Notes: generated by a model from the sequence alone, not told the origin. Shown: positions 26,946 through 37,676, numbered from the stretch's first letter. The stretch: 62,374 nt of DNA from Acidobacteriota bacterium (GCA_013152385.1 JAADGL010000041.1:1-62374), one strand, 5' to 3'. A program made the numbers and translations.

Positions 26946-27788
26946 CTAATGCTGGGCAGCCAACCCCGCAATTGCAGCTCCGAAAAACATAATGAACAGC
27001 AACGTAAGACAACAGCACAGGACAAAAGGCATTAAAACGGCAAAGGCACCTTTCCAGCCGTCTGTTTCATGGGCACCGGATATCCCGATAATTGAAATCA
27101 CCAGACTGTAAATCCATGCCACCGTCCCCCCGCAAAACGGAATAATCATAAACAACTTGGCGGATGTCGAATAACAGACAACATTGAAAGTAGTTTCAAA
27201 TCCCCGTTTTGCCCCGTTTACCATCATCAGAAACAAGTGATAAAGCCCGGCCATAATAAACAGGGCCAGAATAATAATAATGGGCGCCAGCACAAGGGAA
27301 ACCATACTGCCAATTGAAGAAAACATAAACTGGGAACCGAAACGGTTCATGGAAGCCTGTTCGGCATTGGGAACATAGCGGCTGATAACAGACATAATGG
27401 ATGCGTTGAAAATCAAACTCCACAAAACACCGACAGCCATCGAAAACCACCCCACAATCAATGCAAACACCATGGGCCGGCCGATACTTCCCTCAAAACG
27501 ATAAGTATTGAAAAAAGAACTTGGCTGAAAAAGAGAGAGTTTAATGGTTTCGAACATCCCGTTGAAAAATCCGGCGTTCGGATCCTCAAACGGCACGGTA
27601 ATCCGGGAGTTTTTTTCTCCGGGACCCGATACCTGCGGCACATCATGACTTGAACCGGCAGGCGGTGGAGGCGGCGCCATCTGTCCACCGGCACCTTCCG
27701 CCGTATTGGGGTGAATCACCTGCCCGCAATGGGGACACACTGCAGGATCGCCGTCAAAATTTTTTCCGCAGAAAGGACAACTGGACAT
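26946..27788 (-). CDS. Zinc-ribbon plus Yip1-domain membrane protein
   Basis: The first 25 residues are a zinc ribbon (CPFCG and CPHCG). A Pro/Gly-rich linker follows (about 30-60), then a five-helix Yip1-type membrane domain (about 95-280) with the glycine- and phenylalanine-rich pattern of that family. Bacterial Yip1 proteins are uncharacterised. Its neighbour also couples Cys motifs with membrane helices, so the two may work together. GGAGG precedes the ATG. Confidence 0.8.
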   Translation of the reverse strand: MSSCPFCGKNFDGDPAVCPHCGQVIHPNTAEGAGGQMAPPPPPAGSSHDVPQVSGPGEKNSRITVPFEDPNAGFFNGMFETIKLSLFQPSSFFNTYRFEGSIGRPMVFALIVGWFSMAVGVLWSLIFNASIMSVISRYVPNAEQASMNRFGSQFMFSSIGSMVSLVLAPIIIILALFIMAGLYHLFLMMVNGAKRGFETTFNVVCYSTSAKLFMIIPFCGGTVAWIYSLVISIIGISGAHETDGWKGAFAVLMPFVLCCCLTLLFIMFFGAAIAGLAAQH

Positions 27789-27811
27789 TTTATCTCCTCC
27801 GTTTTAAATAG

Positions 27812-29131
<1,320 letters not shown>

Positions 29132-29137
29132 TCAAAT

Positions 29138-29166
29138 TTTATACGTTCAGACTTGTGATATGTTAG
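29138..29166 (-). promoter_or_regulatory. Candidate purA promoter
   Basis: On the minus strand, CTAACA (29166-29161) and TATAAA (29143-29138) are 17 bases apart, four and five matches to consensus. It lies 37 bases before the purA ATG. The leader contains a GCGCATTGCGC inverted repeat of unknown use. Confidence 0.5.
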
Positions 29167-29272
29167 CATAATTCCGGAAAAATGTGTTCAGTGTTTCATG
29201 TTCGGTTCTTCCGTCTGAAAAAACCGGGAGCAGAATCCTTTCAGCGGCAAAAGAAAATTCAAACCATGCTGC

Positions 29273-29737
29273 TTATTCTTCGAAAAAAGTGTGAAGTTCC
29301 AGAATTTCAAAGTTTTTGGTACCGGACGGGATTCGGATTGTCACTTCATCCCCTTCCCGCTTCCCCAAAAGGGATTTTCCAATGGGAGAACTGATGGAGA
29401 TACAATTGTCACAGTCGGTTTCCTCACCCATTACCAGAGTATATGAAACTTCCTTATCCTCATCCAGATCATAGAGGACAACCTTGCTTCCGTACCCCAC
29501 TCTGTCCTTCGGCAACCTGGAAAAATCAATCTGGGAAAGCTCAACTCTCCGTTTTTTCAATTTCAGCAGTTTTGCCTGTAACATCCGTTGTTTTTCAAGG
29601 GCAGCCTCATACTCCGCATTTTCGGATAAATCTCCCATGGCAGCCGCCCGCTGAATTTCCTTGGGGAGCTCCTGCGTCAATTCGTATTCCATCTCTTTCA
29701 GTTCACGGTCAATTTTCTTGATGAGTTCTTTCGGCAT
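29273..29737 (-). CDS. greA: Transcription elongation factor GreA
   Basis: GreA rescues backtracked RNA polymerase by stimulating transcript cleavage. The 154-residue protein has the coiled-coil N-terminus with the DLSENAEYEAA tip motif and the C-terminal FKBP-like domain (ISSPIGKSLLGKREGDEV). The ATG has GGAGAAATGCA upstream and lies inside the end of lpxK (29-base overlap), so it is translated from the lipid A/menaquinone transcript. Confidence 0.95.
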   Translation of the reverse strand: MPKELIKKIDRELKEMEYELTQELPKEIQRAAAMGDLSENAEYEAALEKQRMLQAKLLKLKKRRVELSQIDFSRLPKDRVGYGSKVVLYDLDEDKEVSYTLVMGEETDCDNCISISSPIGKSLLGKREGDEVTIRIPSGTKNFEILELHTFFEE

Positions 29738-30776
29738 TGCATTTCTCCTTGATCATGGCGGACAGTGTATCCATGCCTTCAATCCGCATATCCACACGGC
29801 AAACAAGCAGGGGCAACCGGAGAGTTTCAATAGACTCTTTCGCCAGCTTGACCCAGTCTTTTTCCGTTGTAACAATATACGCCACTTTTTCTTCCATGGC
29901 AACCGCATTCACTTTCGAGAGCCTTGCAGGAGACGGCACCGCGTGATCCGGAAACCCGAAAGCGCGGGGGATTTCAATTCCGGCAGTTACCAGCTCCGCT
30001 TTGAATGAAAGGGGATTGCCGATACCGGAAAATGCCACCATCCGCTTTCCTTTCAGGCTGTCAGAAGCAATCATTTCCCCCCTCGACACATCCAGGAATC
30101 CGGAAATGTTCAAATCCGCCGTTGTCAGGAACGCATCGGGATTTATCTTCACAATTTCATTTTTCAACAGCTCCAAATTTTTCAGGAACCTGCTTCTTGT
30201 CAATACGACAATATCGGCCCGGGCAATTCCCCGGAAAGGCTCCCGGAGGATTCCATAGGGAATTAACCGGCTTCTCAGAGCCGGCGCGGTACAATCCACC
30301 AGCACAATATCCAGATCCCGGTGCAGTTTCCGGTGCTGAAAACCGTCATCGAGAAGAACAACATCCCCCTCCTCCCGATTCAACGCGAACATTCCCGTTT
30401 CAAAACGGTTTTTCCCCACCCACACACTGGCACGATTTTCAAGGCGCCGGGCAATCAGCACCGGCTCATCACCGCAAAGCTCCGGGTCCGAATCCTCCGT
30501 CACCTGCAAAATTTTCTTTTCATCCTTCCGGCGGTATCCCCGGCTCAACACACAACTTTTCAGCCCATCTTCTGCCAGTTTTTCTCCAATAGCAATGACG
30601 GCGGGGGTTTTACCCGTACCGCCGACAGTAACATTCCCCACCGACACCACTACAACCGGCAATGTGCGTATTTTCAGCCGGCCCCGGTCATACAAATGGT
30701 TCCGGACATTCACAACCAGCCGGTAGAGCAGATAAAATGGAAACAGAATCACTTTCAAAAATCGGTTTTTTATCAC
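29709..30776 (-). CDS. lpxK: Tetraacyldisaccharide 4'-kinase
   Basis: LpxK phosphorylates the lipid A disaccharide at the inner membrane. The 355-residue product has an N-terminal membrane-associated helix (about 5-22) and the Walker A GNVTVGGTGKTP. LSRGYRRK, LLDDGFQHRKL and the FSGIGNP motif follow; all are diagnostic. The start is a GTG at 30776 that overlaps the waaA stop by four bases (GTGA). Confidence 0.95.
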   Translation of the reverse strand: MIKNRFLKVILFPFYLLYRLVVNVRNHLYDRGRLKIRTLPVVVVSVGNVTVGGTGKTPAVIAIGEKLAEDGLKSCVLSRGYRRKDEKKILQVTEDSDPELCGDEPVLIARRLENRASVWVGKNRFETGMFALNREEGDVVLLDDGFQHRKLHRDLDIVLVDCTAPALRSRLIPYGILREPFRGIARADIVVLTRSRFLKNLELLKNEIVKINPDAFLTTADLNISGFLDVSRGEMIASDSLKGKRMVAFSGIGNPLSFKAELVTAGIEIPRAFGFPDHAVPSPARLSKVNAVAMEEKVAYIVTTEKDWVKLAKESIETLRLPLLVCRVDMRIEGMDTLSAMIKEKCNAERTHQEN

Positions 30777-31984
30777 GTCAATGCCTCCATCACACAGGGC
30801 AGTGCGTTCTTTTCCCTTTCCAGAATCCGGCGCCCTTCCGCCGCCTTCCGCTCAAACTCCTCCCTGGCCGACCAGAAAGCTTCAACAGCAAATGCCAGCT
30901 CGCCGGGGGACTCCACAATGGTCATAAAAGGCTCGAAAACCGGCAGAACATCAAGAAAATTAGACAGATTATTGCCGGTTATCACCGGTTTCGCAAAGAA
31001 AAACGGCTCCACAAAATTCTGCCCCCCCTTCGCCACAAGGGAACCGCCGACAAAACACACATCACACGCGGCGTAAAAAGACATCAAGCGGCCGGTTTCA
31101 TTGACCAGCAGAGCCTGGCCGGGATTCAGGCCGAATGATTCAATTCCTTTGGACCGAACCACTTCAAATCCGGTATCCACCAGCAGTTTTTCCACCTCAT
31201 CCGCCCGTTCCACGTGCCGGGGGGCAAAAACCGGAATCGGCCGCCCCTTTTTCATGGCACCCGACATTTTATCAAGAATCATTTCCTCTTCGCCTTCCCT
31301 TGTGGAACCAAACACCATCACCGGACAGTCACCTGTTTCAATCGGAACCGGAGAAACTTCCGGCCAAGAAGAAAGCTTCAGGTTCCCGCACTGCAAAATC
31401 CGCTCCGGCGTCACCCCCAAAGCCTGAAAACGGTCTCCATCCACCGGATAACGGACCACACAAATATCAATAGCATCCAGAGTTTCTTTCAGGAAACGGG
31501 AAAACCGCATATAATTCCGGAACGCGCTGTCTGAAATCCGGCCGTTGATAAGGATTACCTCCGCCCCGGCAGCCTTTGCCGACAAAATAAGCCGGGGCCA
31601 CAACTCCGTTTCCACCAATACCAGCCTGTCCGCCTGCACCGCCTTGAAAAACCGCTTTACCGGGCCGGGCAAATCAAAGGGAAGATAAGAAATCACTACG
31701 TTTTCGTTGTTGCCGTGGTGTTTTTCCGCCTGGGCCAGCCCGGTGTCCGTCGCTGCCGTCAACAGCACACGGAACCCCTTTTGGGAAAGCGCTGCTACCA
31801 CTTGCGCCGCAACATTCTGCTCCCCCACCGATGCTCCGTGAATCAAATAATCAAACCGACCTTCCGCAGCGGGAACCCGCCACATTCTCTCCCGAATGTA
31901 ACTGTCGCCGAAACGTTTCCTCAGTTTCTTTTTCAAAAACGGAAATGTCAGTATGGACAAAACGGCATAAAGCTTCGGCATCAT
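30773..31984 (-). CDS. waaA: Kdo transferase WaaA (KdtA)
   Basis: WaaA attaches 3-deoxy-D-manno-octulosonic acid to lipid IVA, a step in lipopolysaccharide core synthesis. The 403-residue length, the N-terminal membrane anchor, IHGASVGEQNVA, VETELWP, INGRISD and the late GGSLVAKGGQNFVEP motif are characteristic. Whether it adds one or two Kdo units is not visible. The gene begins eight bases after mqnE. Confidence 0.95.
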   Translation of the reverse strand: MMPKLYAVLSILTFPFLKKKLRKRFGDSYIRERMWRVPAAEGRFDYLIHGASVGEQNVAAQVVAALSQKGFRVLLTAATDTGLAQAEKHHGNNENVVISYLPFDLPGPVKRFFKAVQADRLVLVETELWPRLILSAKAAGAEVILINGRISDSAFRNYMRFSRFLKETLDAIDICVVRYPVDGDRFQALGVTPERILQCGNLKLSSWPEVSPVPIETGDCPVMVFGSTREGEEEMILDKMSGAMKKGRPIPVFAPRHVERADEVEKLLVDTGFEVVRSKGIESFGLNPGQALLVNETGRLMSFYAACDVCFVGGSLVAKGGQNFVEPFFFAKPVITGNNLSNFLDVLPVFEPFMTIVESPGELAFAVEAFWSAREEFERKAAEGRRILEREKNALPCVMEALT

Positions 31985-31991
31985 TCAATTC

Positions 31992-33092
31992 TCAACAAAT
32001 TTTCAACGGCTCATACAGCGTGTTCCGCTCCACCGGCACTTTTCCGGCAGAACGAATCAAGTGAATAATCTCGTCAATAGTGGCAAAACGGTCGGTTTTC
32101 CCTCCCGCCATGAACGTGACCCGCTCATCCGCCACCGTTCCATCCAAATCATCGGCACCGAACCACAGAGCAGTCTGGGCCAATTTCTTTCCCAGCATTA
32201 CCCAGTACGCCTTGATATGGTCAAAATTATCCAGAAAAATCCTGGATACCGCAATCATTTTCAAATCCTCCAGGCCGGTGGCACCGGGGATATTGAGAAC
32301 CCGTTCCAGTTCCGTCCCCTCTTTGTGCCAGCTCAGGGGTATAAATGCCTGAAATCCACCTGTTTCATCCTGCAATTGCCGTAATTTTGACAAATGGTCA
32401 ATCCGTTCCTCCACCGTCTCAATATGGCCGTACAGCAAAGTGGCATTGGACTTCAACCCCGAATGATGGGCAGCTCTTGCCACTTCCAGCCAGCGTTCAC
32501 CGGAAATCTTCTTCGCGCAGAGTTTTTTCCGAACCCTCGGGCTGAAAACTTCCGCTCCGCCGCCGGGCATGGACCCCAGCCCCGCATCCTTCAAAATTTC
32601 AAACACTTCCGTCAGTGATTTTCCCGAAATCCCGGCAAAATGGTCAATCTCCACACAGGTAAACGCCTTGATGTGAAGAGCGGGGTAATGCCGGTGAATC
32701 TCCCGGACAATCTCCACATACTCCTCAAACCGCCATGTGGGGTGCAGGCCACCGACAATATGAACCTCTGTTGCTCCCGCCGCCACATCGCCTTTCAATT
32801 TTTCCAGAATCCCGGGAACTGTCTGCTCATACGCCCCCGGCTCATCCGCGCTTTTCCGGTAAAAAGCGCAGAACTGGCAATGGTTGGTGCATAAATTGCT
32901 GGGATTTACATGCCGGTTGATGTTAAAAAATACACGATCGCCGTTTTTCATGGAATTGGCCCGGCCCGCCACCCGGCCAAGCCCGGTCAAATCGTTTGTT
33001 TCAAAAAGCCGGAGCGCCTCGGATTTTGAAATCCGCTCCCCTTTTCCCACTTTGTTATCAATTTCAATCAGAAAATCATCCGCAAACTTCAT
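31992..33092 (-). CDS. mqnE: Aminofutalosine synthase MqnE
   Basis: MqnE is the radical SAM enzyme of the futalosine menaquinone pathway. It joins 3-[(1-carboxyvinyl)oxy]benzoate to SAM-derived adenosyl radical, giving aminofutalosine. The cluster ligands are in CTNHCQFC (CxxxCxxC), preceded by INRHVNPSN, and GGLHPTW is typical of this MqnE/MqnC family. The ATG at 33092 has GAGGGG upstream. It clusters with mqnP and ubiX. MqnA, MqnB, MqnC and MqnD are not in the window. Confidence 0.93.
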   Translation of the reverse strand: MKFADDFLIEIDNKVGKGERISKSEALRLFETNDLTGLGRVAGRANSMKNGDRVFFNINRHVNPSNLCTNHCQFCAFYRKSADEPGAYEQTVPGILEKLKGDVAAGATEVHIVGGLHPTWRFEEYVEIVREIHRHYPALHIKAFTCVEIDHFAGISGKSLTEVFEILKDAGLGSMPGGGAEVFSPRVRKKLCAKKISGERWLEVARAAHHSGLKSNATLLYGHIETVEERIDHLSKLRQLQDETGGFQAFIPLSWHKEGTELERVLNIPGATGLEDLKMIAVSRIFLDNFDHIKAYWVMLGKKLAQTALWFGADDLDGTVADERVTFMAGGKTDRFATIDEIIHLIRSAGKVPVERNTLYEPLKIC

Positions 33093-33100
33093 TTCACCCC

Positions 33101-33949
33101 TCAAACCGAATATTTCAAAACCGTACAGACCAGCAACAGAATGGAAACAAAACTGTTTACCGTAAAAAAAGCCGCATTCAGCCGGCTCAAATCATCTTCC
33201 GATACCAGGCGGTGTTCATATACCAGCAACAGAGCGGAAATCCCGACCCCGATGTTAAACCACACCCCCGCATTTACGGCGAGAGAAAAAACAGCCAGCA
33301 GAATAAAAGTCAAAAGATGAAAACTCCTCGCCAGAAGCAGTGACCGGCCCGTACCCATCCGCGCAGGAATGGAATGCAGGCCTTTTACCCGGTCAAACTC
33401 AACATCCTGAAGGGAATACATCACATCAAACCCCGCCACCCAGAACAATACCGCCCCGGACAGCAGAAGCGGCGGTACCGCGAAATTTCCCGTCACCGCA
33501 ATCCAGCCGCCGGTGGGAGCGATTGCAAGGCCCAGGCCCAGAACAAGATGCGAAAATGAGGTAAACCGCTTGGTATAAGAATAAAACAGCACAAGCCCAA
33601 GGGCAAGAGGAGACAGAAAAAATGCCAGCGGATTGATAAACCCGCAAACCGCAATAAAAGCAATGCTGTTCAGAATGACATAAACCGCAACAAAGCGGGT
33701 ACTGAGGCGGCCTGCAGGCAACGACCTGTCCTTTGTCCGGGGATTTTCCCCGTCCACATCCACATCCACCAGCCGGTTAAACGCCATGGCCGCACTTCTG
33801 GCAAACACCATCGCCAGTGTGACCAGCAGAAACAGGCGCCATCCCGGCCACCCGCCGGCAGCAAACATCATCCCCATAAACGCGAACGGAAGGGCAAACA
33901 GCGTATGCTCAAACTTTATCATCCGAAGAACTTCAATCAATCGTTTCAA
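33101..33949 (-). CDS. mqnP: UbiA-family prenyltransferase, probably MqnP
   Basis: A 282-residue integral membrane prenyltransferase with the two Asp motifs of the UbiA family: NRLVDVDVDGENPRT and YSLQDVEFDR. Next to mqnE it most likely prenylates 1,4-dihydroxy-6-naphthoate (MqnP) rather than 4-hydroxybenzoate. The start is a TTG at 33949, preceded by GAGAG and directly after the ubiX stop. Confidence 0.9.
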   Translation of the reverse strand: MKRLIEVLRMIKFEHTLFALPFAFMGMMFAAGGWPGWRLFLLVTLAMVFARSAAMAFNRLVDVDVDGENPRTKDRSLPAGRLSTRFVAVYVILNSIAFIAVCGFINPLAFFLSPLALGLVLFYSYTKRFTSFSHLVLGLGLAIAPTGGWIAVTGNFAVPPLLLSGAVLFWVAGFDVMYSLQDVEFDRVKGLHSIPARMGTGRSLLLARSFHLLTFILLAVFSLAVNAGVWFNIGVGISALLLVYEHRLVSEDDLSRLNAAFFTVNSFVSILLLVCTVLKYSV

Positions 33950-34519
33950 TTATCTCTCTCCCCAACGGCGCTTATCCGCCTGATGAATCCCCATCACATC
34001 CAGTATCCGAAGCGCAAAAAACCGGAGCATCTCCTCAACAGACGCCGGCTGATTGTAAAAAGACGGAATAAAGGGCACAATATCCGCCCCGGCCCGCTTC
34101 AATTTTGTCATATTTTCCAGATGAATCAGTGAAAACGGCGTCTCCCGGGGCACCAGAATCAGACGGCGCCCCTCCTTCATGCACACATCCCCGCAACGGT
34201 GTATCAGGTTTGTGCCGAATCCGGATGCCAGTGCCCCCAATGTGCTCATGGAAGCCGGAATCACCACCATTCCGTCAAAGAGAAACGAACCGCTGGCAAC
34301 GGGCGCTGAAAAATCATCCGGAGAAATCAGCTCAAAAGTACCACCGTAATCCGCCGGGTCAAAATCAGAGCCCTCCGCCGCAGCCACTTTCCCGGCATTC
34401 TCCGACACCACGAGAAACAGCCGCTCGAAAATTCTCCCCGGATTCTCACTTAATACTTGTAAAAACATATGGGCAAGCCGCAAACCGCTTGCCCCTGTCA
34501 CGCCCACAACCCATTTCAT
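33950..34519 (-). CDS. ubiX: UbiX-family flavin prenyltransferase
   Basis: UbiX makes the prenylated FMN cofactor used by UbiD-type decarboxylases. The 189-residue product has the FMN-binding GVTGASG start, the PASMSTLGALASG segment and the VPRETPFSLIHLENM motif. Beside mqnE and mqnP it would supply the cofactor for the MqnL-type decarboxylase of the futalosine route, which is not in the window. It heads the run that ends in greA. A TTAAAAT -10-like sequence lies just upstream (about 34530). Confidence 0.92.
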   Translation of the reverse strand: MKWVVGVTGASGLRLAHMFLQVLSENPGRIFERLFLVVSENAGKVAAAEGSDFDPADYGGTFELISPDDFSAPVASGSFLFDGMVVIPASMSTLGALASGFGTNLIHRCGDVCMKEGRRLILVPRETPFSLIHLENMTKLKRAGADIVPFIPSFYNQPASVEEMLRFFALRILDVMGIHQADKRRWGER

Positions 34520-34753
34520 AACCCGCCCATTTTAACACACCACGGGAAAATATCAGGAACATGAATTCCATACCGTAGCCGCCGCGCCTCCGCCTTCACA
34601 TCCGGTTCCACCCGCCTCAGAAAAACCGGAAGAAACCGGAAAAGCACCGTCAGGGCTCATTGCCCCGGAACCGGCACCTTTCGGCATGTAAAACACAGTT
34701 AATTTGAATTTGATTTTTTTGTGATACCATCAAAAAAAACAGGAGGAGAGAGA

Positions 34754-36142
34754 ATGCTCCTGATAAAAAACGGAACCATCGTCACATCAACCGGTACCTT
34801 CCGGGGCAATGTATATGTTGAAAACGGCCGGATACACAGCGTGGGAGAAACACCGGATTGCCCCGGCAGCATTGAAACAGTGGATGCCGCCGGAAAACTG
34901 ATTCTCCCCGGGGCAATTGACGGACACACCCACATTGACATGCCGCTGGGAAAGATTCATTCCAGCGACAGTTATCTGACCGGCACCCGGGCCGCACTCT
35001 TCGGCGGTACCACAACAATCGTGGATTACGCCAATCAGAACAAAGGGGAATCGCTGCTGAAAACACTGGATGACTGGAAAAAACGGGCTGAAAACGAGGC
35101 AGTCTGTGATTACGGCTTCCACATGACCATTTCAGATCCGGAAGAACGGTTTCTTGACGAAATTCCGGCACTGCTGGATGCCGGTGTGAGCAGTCTGAAA
35201 TGTTTTTTTGCCTACAGGGGACGGCTGATGATCAGCGATGACACCTTCATCCGGCTGATGGAACTTTCCCGGAAACACGGCTTTCTGGTAAACCTCCACG
35301 CGGAAAACGGAGACATGGTGGAAGATGCCACGCGCAGACTCCTTTCCGAAGGAAAAACCGGGCCGCAGTTCCATCCCCTGGCCCATCCGAGGGAGGCGGA
35401 GGTGGAAGCTGTGGGCCGTGCCGTCCGCCTGGCCGAAAAAACCGGCGGAAACCTCAACCTTGTACACATTACATGCGAAGAGTCGGTAAAGCTCATCGCG
35501 GAAGGGAAAAAACGCGGTGTTTCCCTATTCGCGGAGACCTGTCCCCAGTACCTGGTGCTGACAGACGCAAAATATGAAATACCGGGGTTTGAAGCGGCAA
35601 AATGGGTACTCTCCCCTCCCCTCCGCAAACGCCATGACCAAAACGCGCTATGGGAAGGCCTCTATGACGGCACACTGGACACGGTTGGAACCGACCACTG
35701 TCCATTCTTCTTTAACAAGCAGAAAACACTTGGAAAAGAAGGGTTTGACCAAATTCCAAACGGTGCGCCGGGAATTGAAGACCGCCTGGAACTTCTCTAC
35801 CATTTCGGCGTGGGAACAGGGAAAATCTCTTTGAGCCAGTGGGTGGACCTCTGTTGTACGGCACCGGCAAAACGCTACGGCCTTTTTCCGGAAAAAGGGG
35901 ATTTGGTTCCCGGAGCAGACGCGGATATTGTAGTTTTCAATCCGGAAAAACAACACACAATCTCCGCGGGAAACCGGCACATGAATGTGGATTACAACGC
36001 CTTTGAGGGAATTTCCGTCACCGGCAGAGTGGAACAGGTTTTCCTGCGCGGCACCCCGATCATCCGGAACGGGAACTGCTCCGCGGAACCGGGCAGCGGA
36101 AACTACCTGCTGCGGCAATACAAGCCGGAAACCGATAAATAA
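34754..36142 (+). CDS. hydA: Dihydropyrimidinase / D-hydantoinase
   Basis: A zinc amidohydrolase that opens dihydropyrimidine or hydantoin rings. The 462-residue protein has the metal pair in DGHTHID, the carboxylated-lysine segment SLKCFFAY, histidines in NLHAENGD and NLVHITC, and the Asp in GTDHCPF. The ATG at 34754 is chosen because AGGAGGAGAG precedes it. It stands alone, with no dihydropyrimidine dehydrogenase or beta-ureidopropionase beside it. A promoter such as TTGAAT-15-TACCAT (34704-34730) is possible but weak. Confidence 0.92.
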   Translation: MLLIKNGTIVTSTGTFRGNVYVENGRIHSVGETPDCPGSIETVDAAGKLILPGAIDGHTHIDMPLGKIHSSDSYLTGTRAALFGGTTTIVDYANQNKGESLLKTLDDWKKRAENEAVCDYGFHMTISDPEERFLDEIPALLDAGVSSLKCFFAYRGRLMISDDTFIRLMELSRKHGFLVNLHAENGDMVEDATRRLLSEGKTGPQFHPLAHPREAEVEAVGRAVRLAEKTGGNLNLVHITCEESVKLIAEGKKRGVSLFAETCPQYLVLTDAKYEIPGFEAAKWVLSPPLRKRHDQNALWEGLYDGTLDTVGTDHCPFFFNKQKTLGKEGFDQIPNGAPGIEDRLELLYHFGVGTGKISLSQWVDLCCTAPAKRYGLFPEKGDLVPGADADIVVFNPEKQHTISAGNRHMNVDYNAFEGISVTGRVEQVFLRGTPIIRNGNCSAEPGSGNYLLRQYKPETDK

Positions 36143-36228
36143 AACCAAAGAACCGGAACCCTCCCGCCGGCACCTGCCGGGCAATAGAATTATCAACGGA
36201 ACGGAAACACCCAATGCCAACCGGGACA

Positions 36229-36257
36229 TTGTATGTAAACCGTAATTCTGCTACATT
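36229..36257 (+). promoter_or_regulatory. Candidate promoter of the haem lipoprotein gene
   Basis: TTGTAT (36229-36234) and TACATT (36252-36257) with a 17-base spacer lie 37 bases before the ATG at 36294. Each box has four or more consensus matches. Confidence 0.5.
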
Positions 36258-36293
36258 AAATTCAGTGACAGAAATGATAGGGAGGCAGATAGA

Positions 36294-36959
36294 ATGAAAA
36301 AACTTTTTATTTTATCGCTTATTCTGGTTGTACTCACCGCCTGCGGCAGACAGGGAAAAACAATAAACCAAAAACAGAATCATCAAAACCGGAAATCACA
36401 TGAAACAGCCGTGTTTATCACAGACGGAATTCCGCAGAAAGTCATCATAAAAGGTTCGGAAGCCTGCACCAGGCTCCAAAACACACTGAAAACCCAGCTG
36501 ATTGCCGCGATGCAGGAACAGGGGTTGAAAGGTGCTGTCGATTTCTGTTCATCCGAAGCCCTGAAACTCACAGAAGATGTGAATCTTTATTACCAGGGAA
36601 TCCTCAACATCAAACGCACATCACTTAAATTCAGAAACCCCGCAAACAAACCGGATAAATTTGAAAAACAGGCACTGCTGCTCCTGCGGAAAAACATGGC
36701 CGCGAGCGGCACGCCGCCTGACCACCTGGTTCAAAAGATAAGCGGAAACGGACAGATAAAATACCGGTACTACAAACCTCTCCTCATTCGCAGCACCTGT
36801 CTCGGCTGCCATGGAAATGAGAAAAAAATCAAACCGGAAATTCTTAAAATGATCAAAGAAAAGTATCCTGAAGGAACCGCAACCGGATATGTCAAAGGAC
36901 AATTGAGGGGGGTCATACGGGTTGAAATGAACGCGTCCGCACTCACCTCCAATCCGTAG
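36294..36959 (+). CDS. DUF3365 (Tll0287-like) c-type haem lipoprotein
   Basis: The N-terminus is a lipoprotein signal (LTAC, Cys17). The body matches the Tll0287-like/DUF3365 domain: an EALKLTEDVNLYYQ helix, IKRTSLKFRNPANKPD, and near residue 170 the sequence TCLGCHG, a CxxCH haem c attachment motif. These proteins are thought to sense or transfer electrons in the periplasm. A strong ribosome-binding site (GGGAGGCAG) precedes the ATG. The gene converges with the receiver gene. Confidence 0.85.
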   Translation: MKKLFILSLILVVLTACGRQGKTINQKQNHQNRKSHETAVFITDGIPQKVIIKGSEACTRLQNTLKTQLIAAMQEQGLKGAVDFCSSEALKLTEDVNLYYQGILNIKRTSLKFRNPANKPDKFEKQALLLLRKNMAASGTPPDHLVQKISGNGQIKYRYYKPLLIRSTCLGCHGNEKKIKPEILKMIKEKYPEGTATGYVKGQLRGVIRVEMNASALTSNP

Positions 36960-37040
36960 CGGAAAAAGTTCCGGAAAAGAAAATAAGCGCTTTAAGATGT
37001 CCCCGGGAGGGCCATGCCTGAATTTTCAGTAAAAAGAAAA

Positions 37041-37649
37041 TTAATGCAGCTGTGTTTCTTTCAGAATTGCTTCCAGTTTTTTCCGGGTGGATTTTCCCTT
37101 TGCGCGCTGCTTCCCCGCCGACGGGAGCTCTGCCTTTCCGCTGCTTGTTTCCACTTTGATTTTTGCTTTTTTACGGGCCTTTTTGCGGAGCTTCGGCTTC
37201 ACGCCGCCCTTACTGTCCTGCAGCAACGCCTCAAAACGTTTTTTTGAAGACAGATGCTTTTTCTTGTTGTCTTCTTTTGCCGGTAAACCGATATACTTCT
37301 CAATGGTGGCCCGCAATTCCTCAACCGATACCGGTTCTTCGAGGTATTCCGTTGCTCCGTATTTGGATAAAGCCTGAGTCCGATACACCATTCCGCGATA
37401 AACAGCTGTCAGCATGATAATGGGCAAATCCGGCATTGCCGAGCGGATTTTCTGGGAAACATCAAAACCCGAAACCTTCGGCAGCATGGGGTCAAGCAAT
37501 ATCATGTCCGGTTGAAACCGATTCAGTTCCGTCAGTGCCATATCCCCGTTTTGAACCGTTTTCAGCTCCACGTCCAGCCCTTCAAAAGCCTTTTTCTGCT
37601 GTTTTAAAACATTGGGGTCATAATTGGCAATCATGACTTTTTTCTTCAA
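37041..37649 (-). CDS. Degenerate response-regulator receiver with basic tail
   Basis: A 202-residue protein. Residues 1-121 form a receiver domain with phospho-acceptor Asp53 (LLDPMLPKVSGFD) and Thr81. The usual acidic pair is replaced by Asn9-Tyr10 (IANYDP) and the conserved switch Lys is Glu105 (EEPV), so the phosphorylation chemistry should be altered or absent. The tail (125-202) is very Lys/Arg-rich and has no helix-turn-helix or enzyme domain. The TTG start at 37649 has GGAGG six bases upstream, and a near-consensus promoter precedes it. No histidine kinase is adjacent. Confidence 0.85.
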   Translation of the reverse strand: MKKKVMIANYDPNVLKQQKKAFEGLDVELKTVQNGDMALTELNRFQPDMILLDPMLPKVSGFDVSQKIRSAMPDLPIIMLTAVYRGMVYRTQALSKYGATEYLEEPVSVEELRATIEKYIGLPAKEDNKKKHLSSKKRFEALLQDSKGGVKPKLRKKARKKAKIKVETSSGKAELPSAGKQRAKGKSTRKKLEAILKETQLH

Positions 37650-37676
37650 AGCCCACCTCCATACGGTTTCATTTTG

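Noticed and set aside
34520-34703. Small gene in the gap between ubiX and the dihydropyrimidinase gene
   Set aside because: No frame with a start, ribosome-binding site and protein-like composition is present; the gap is best explained by two divergent promoters.
36165-36185. CCGGC-ACCT-GCCGG hairpin after the dihydropyrimidinase gene as a terminator
   Set aside because: The stem is short and no T-run follows; it may act with Rho but cannot be called an intrinsic terminator.
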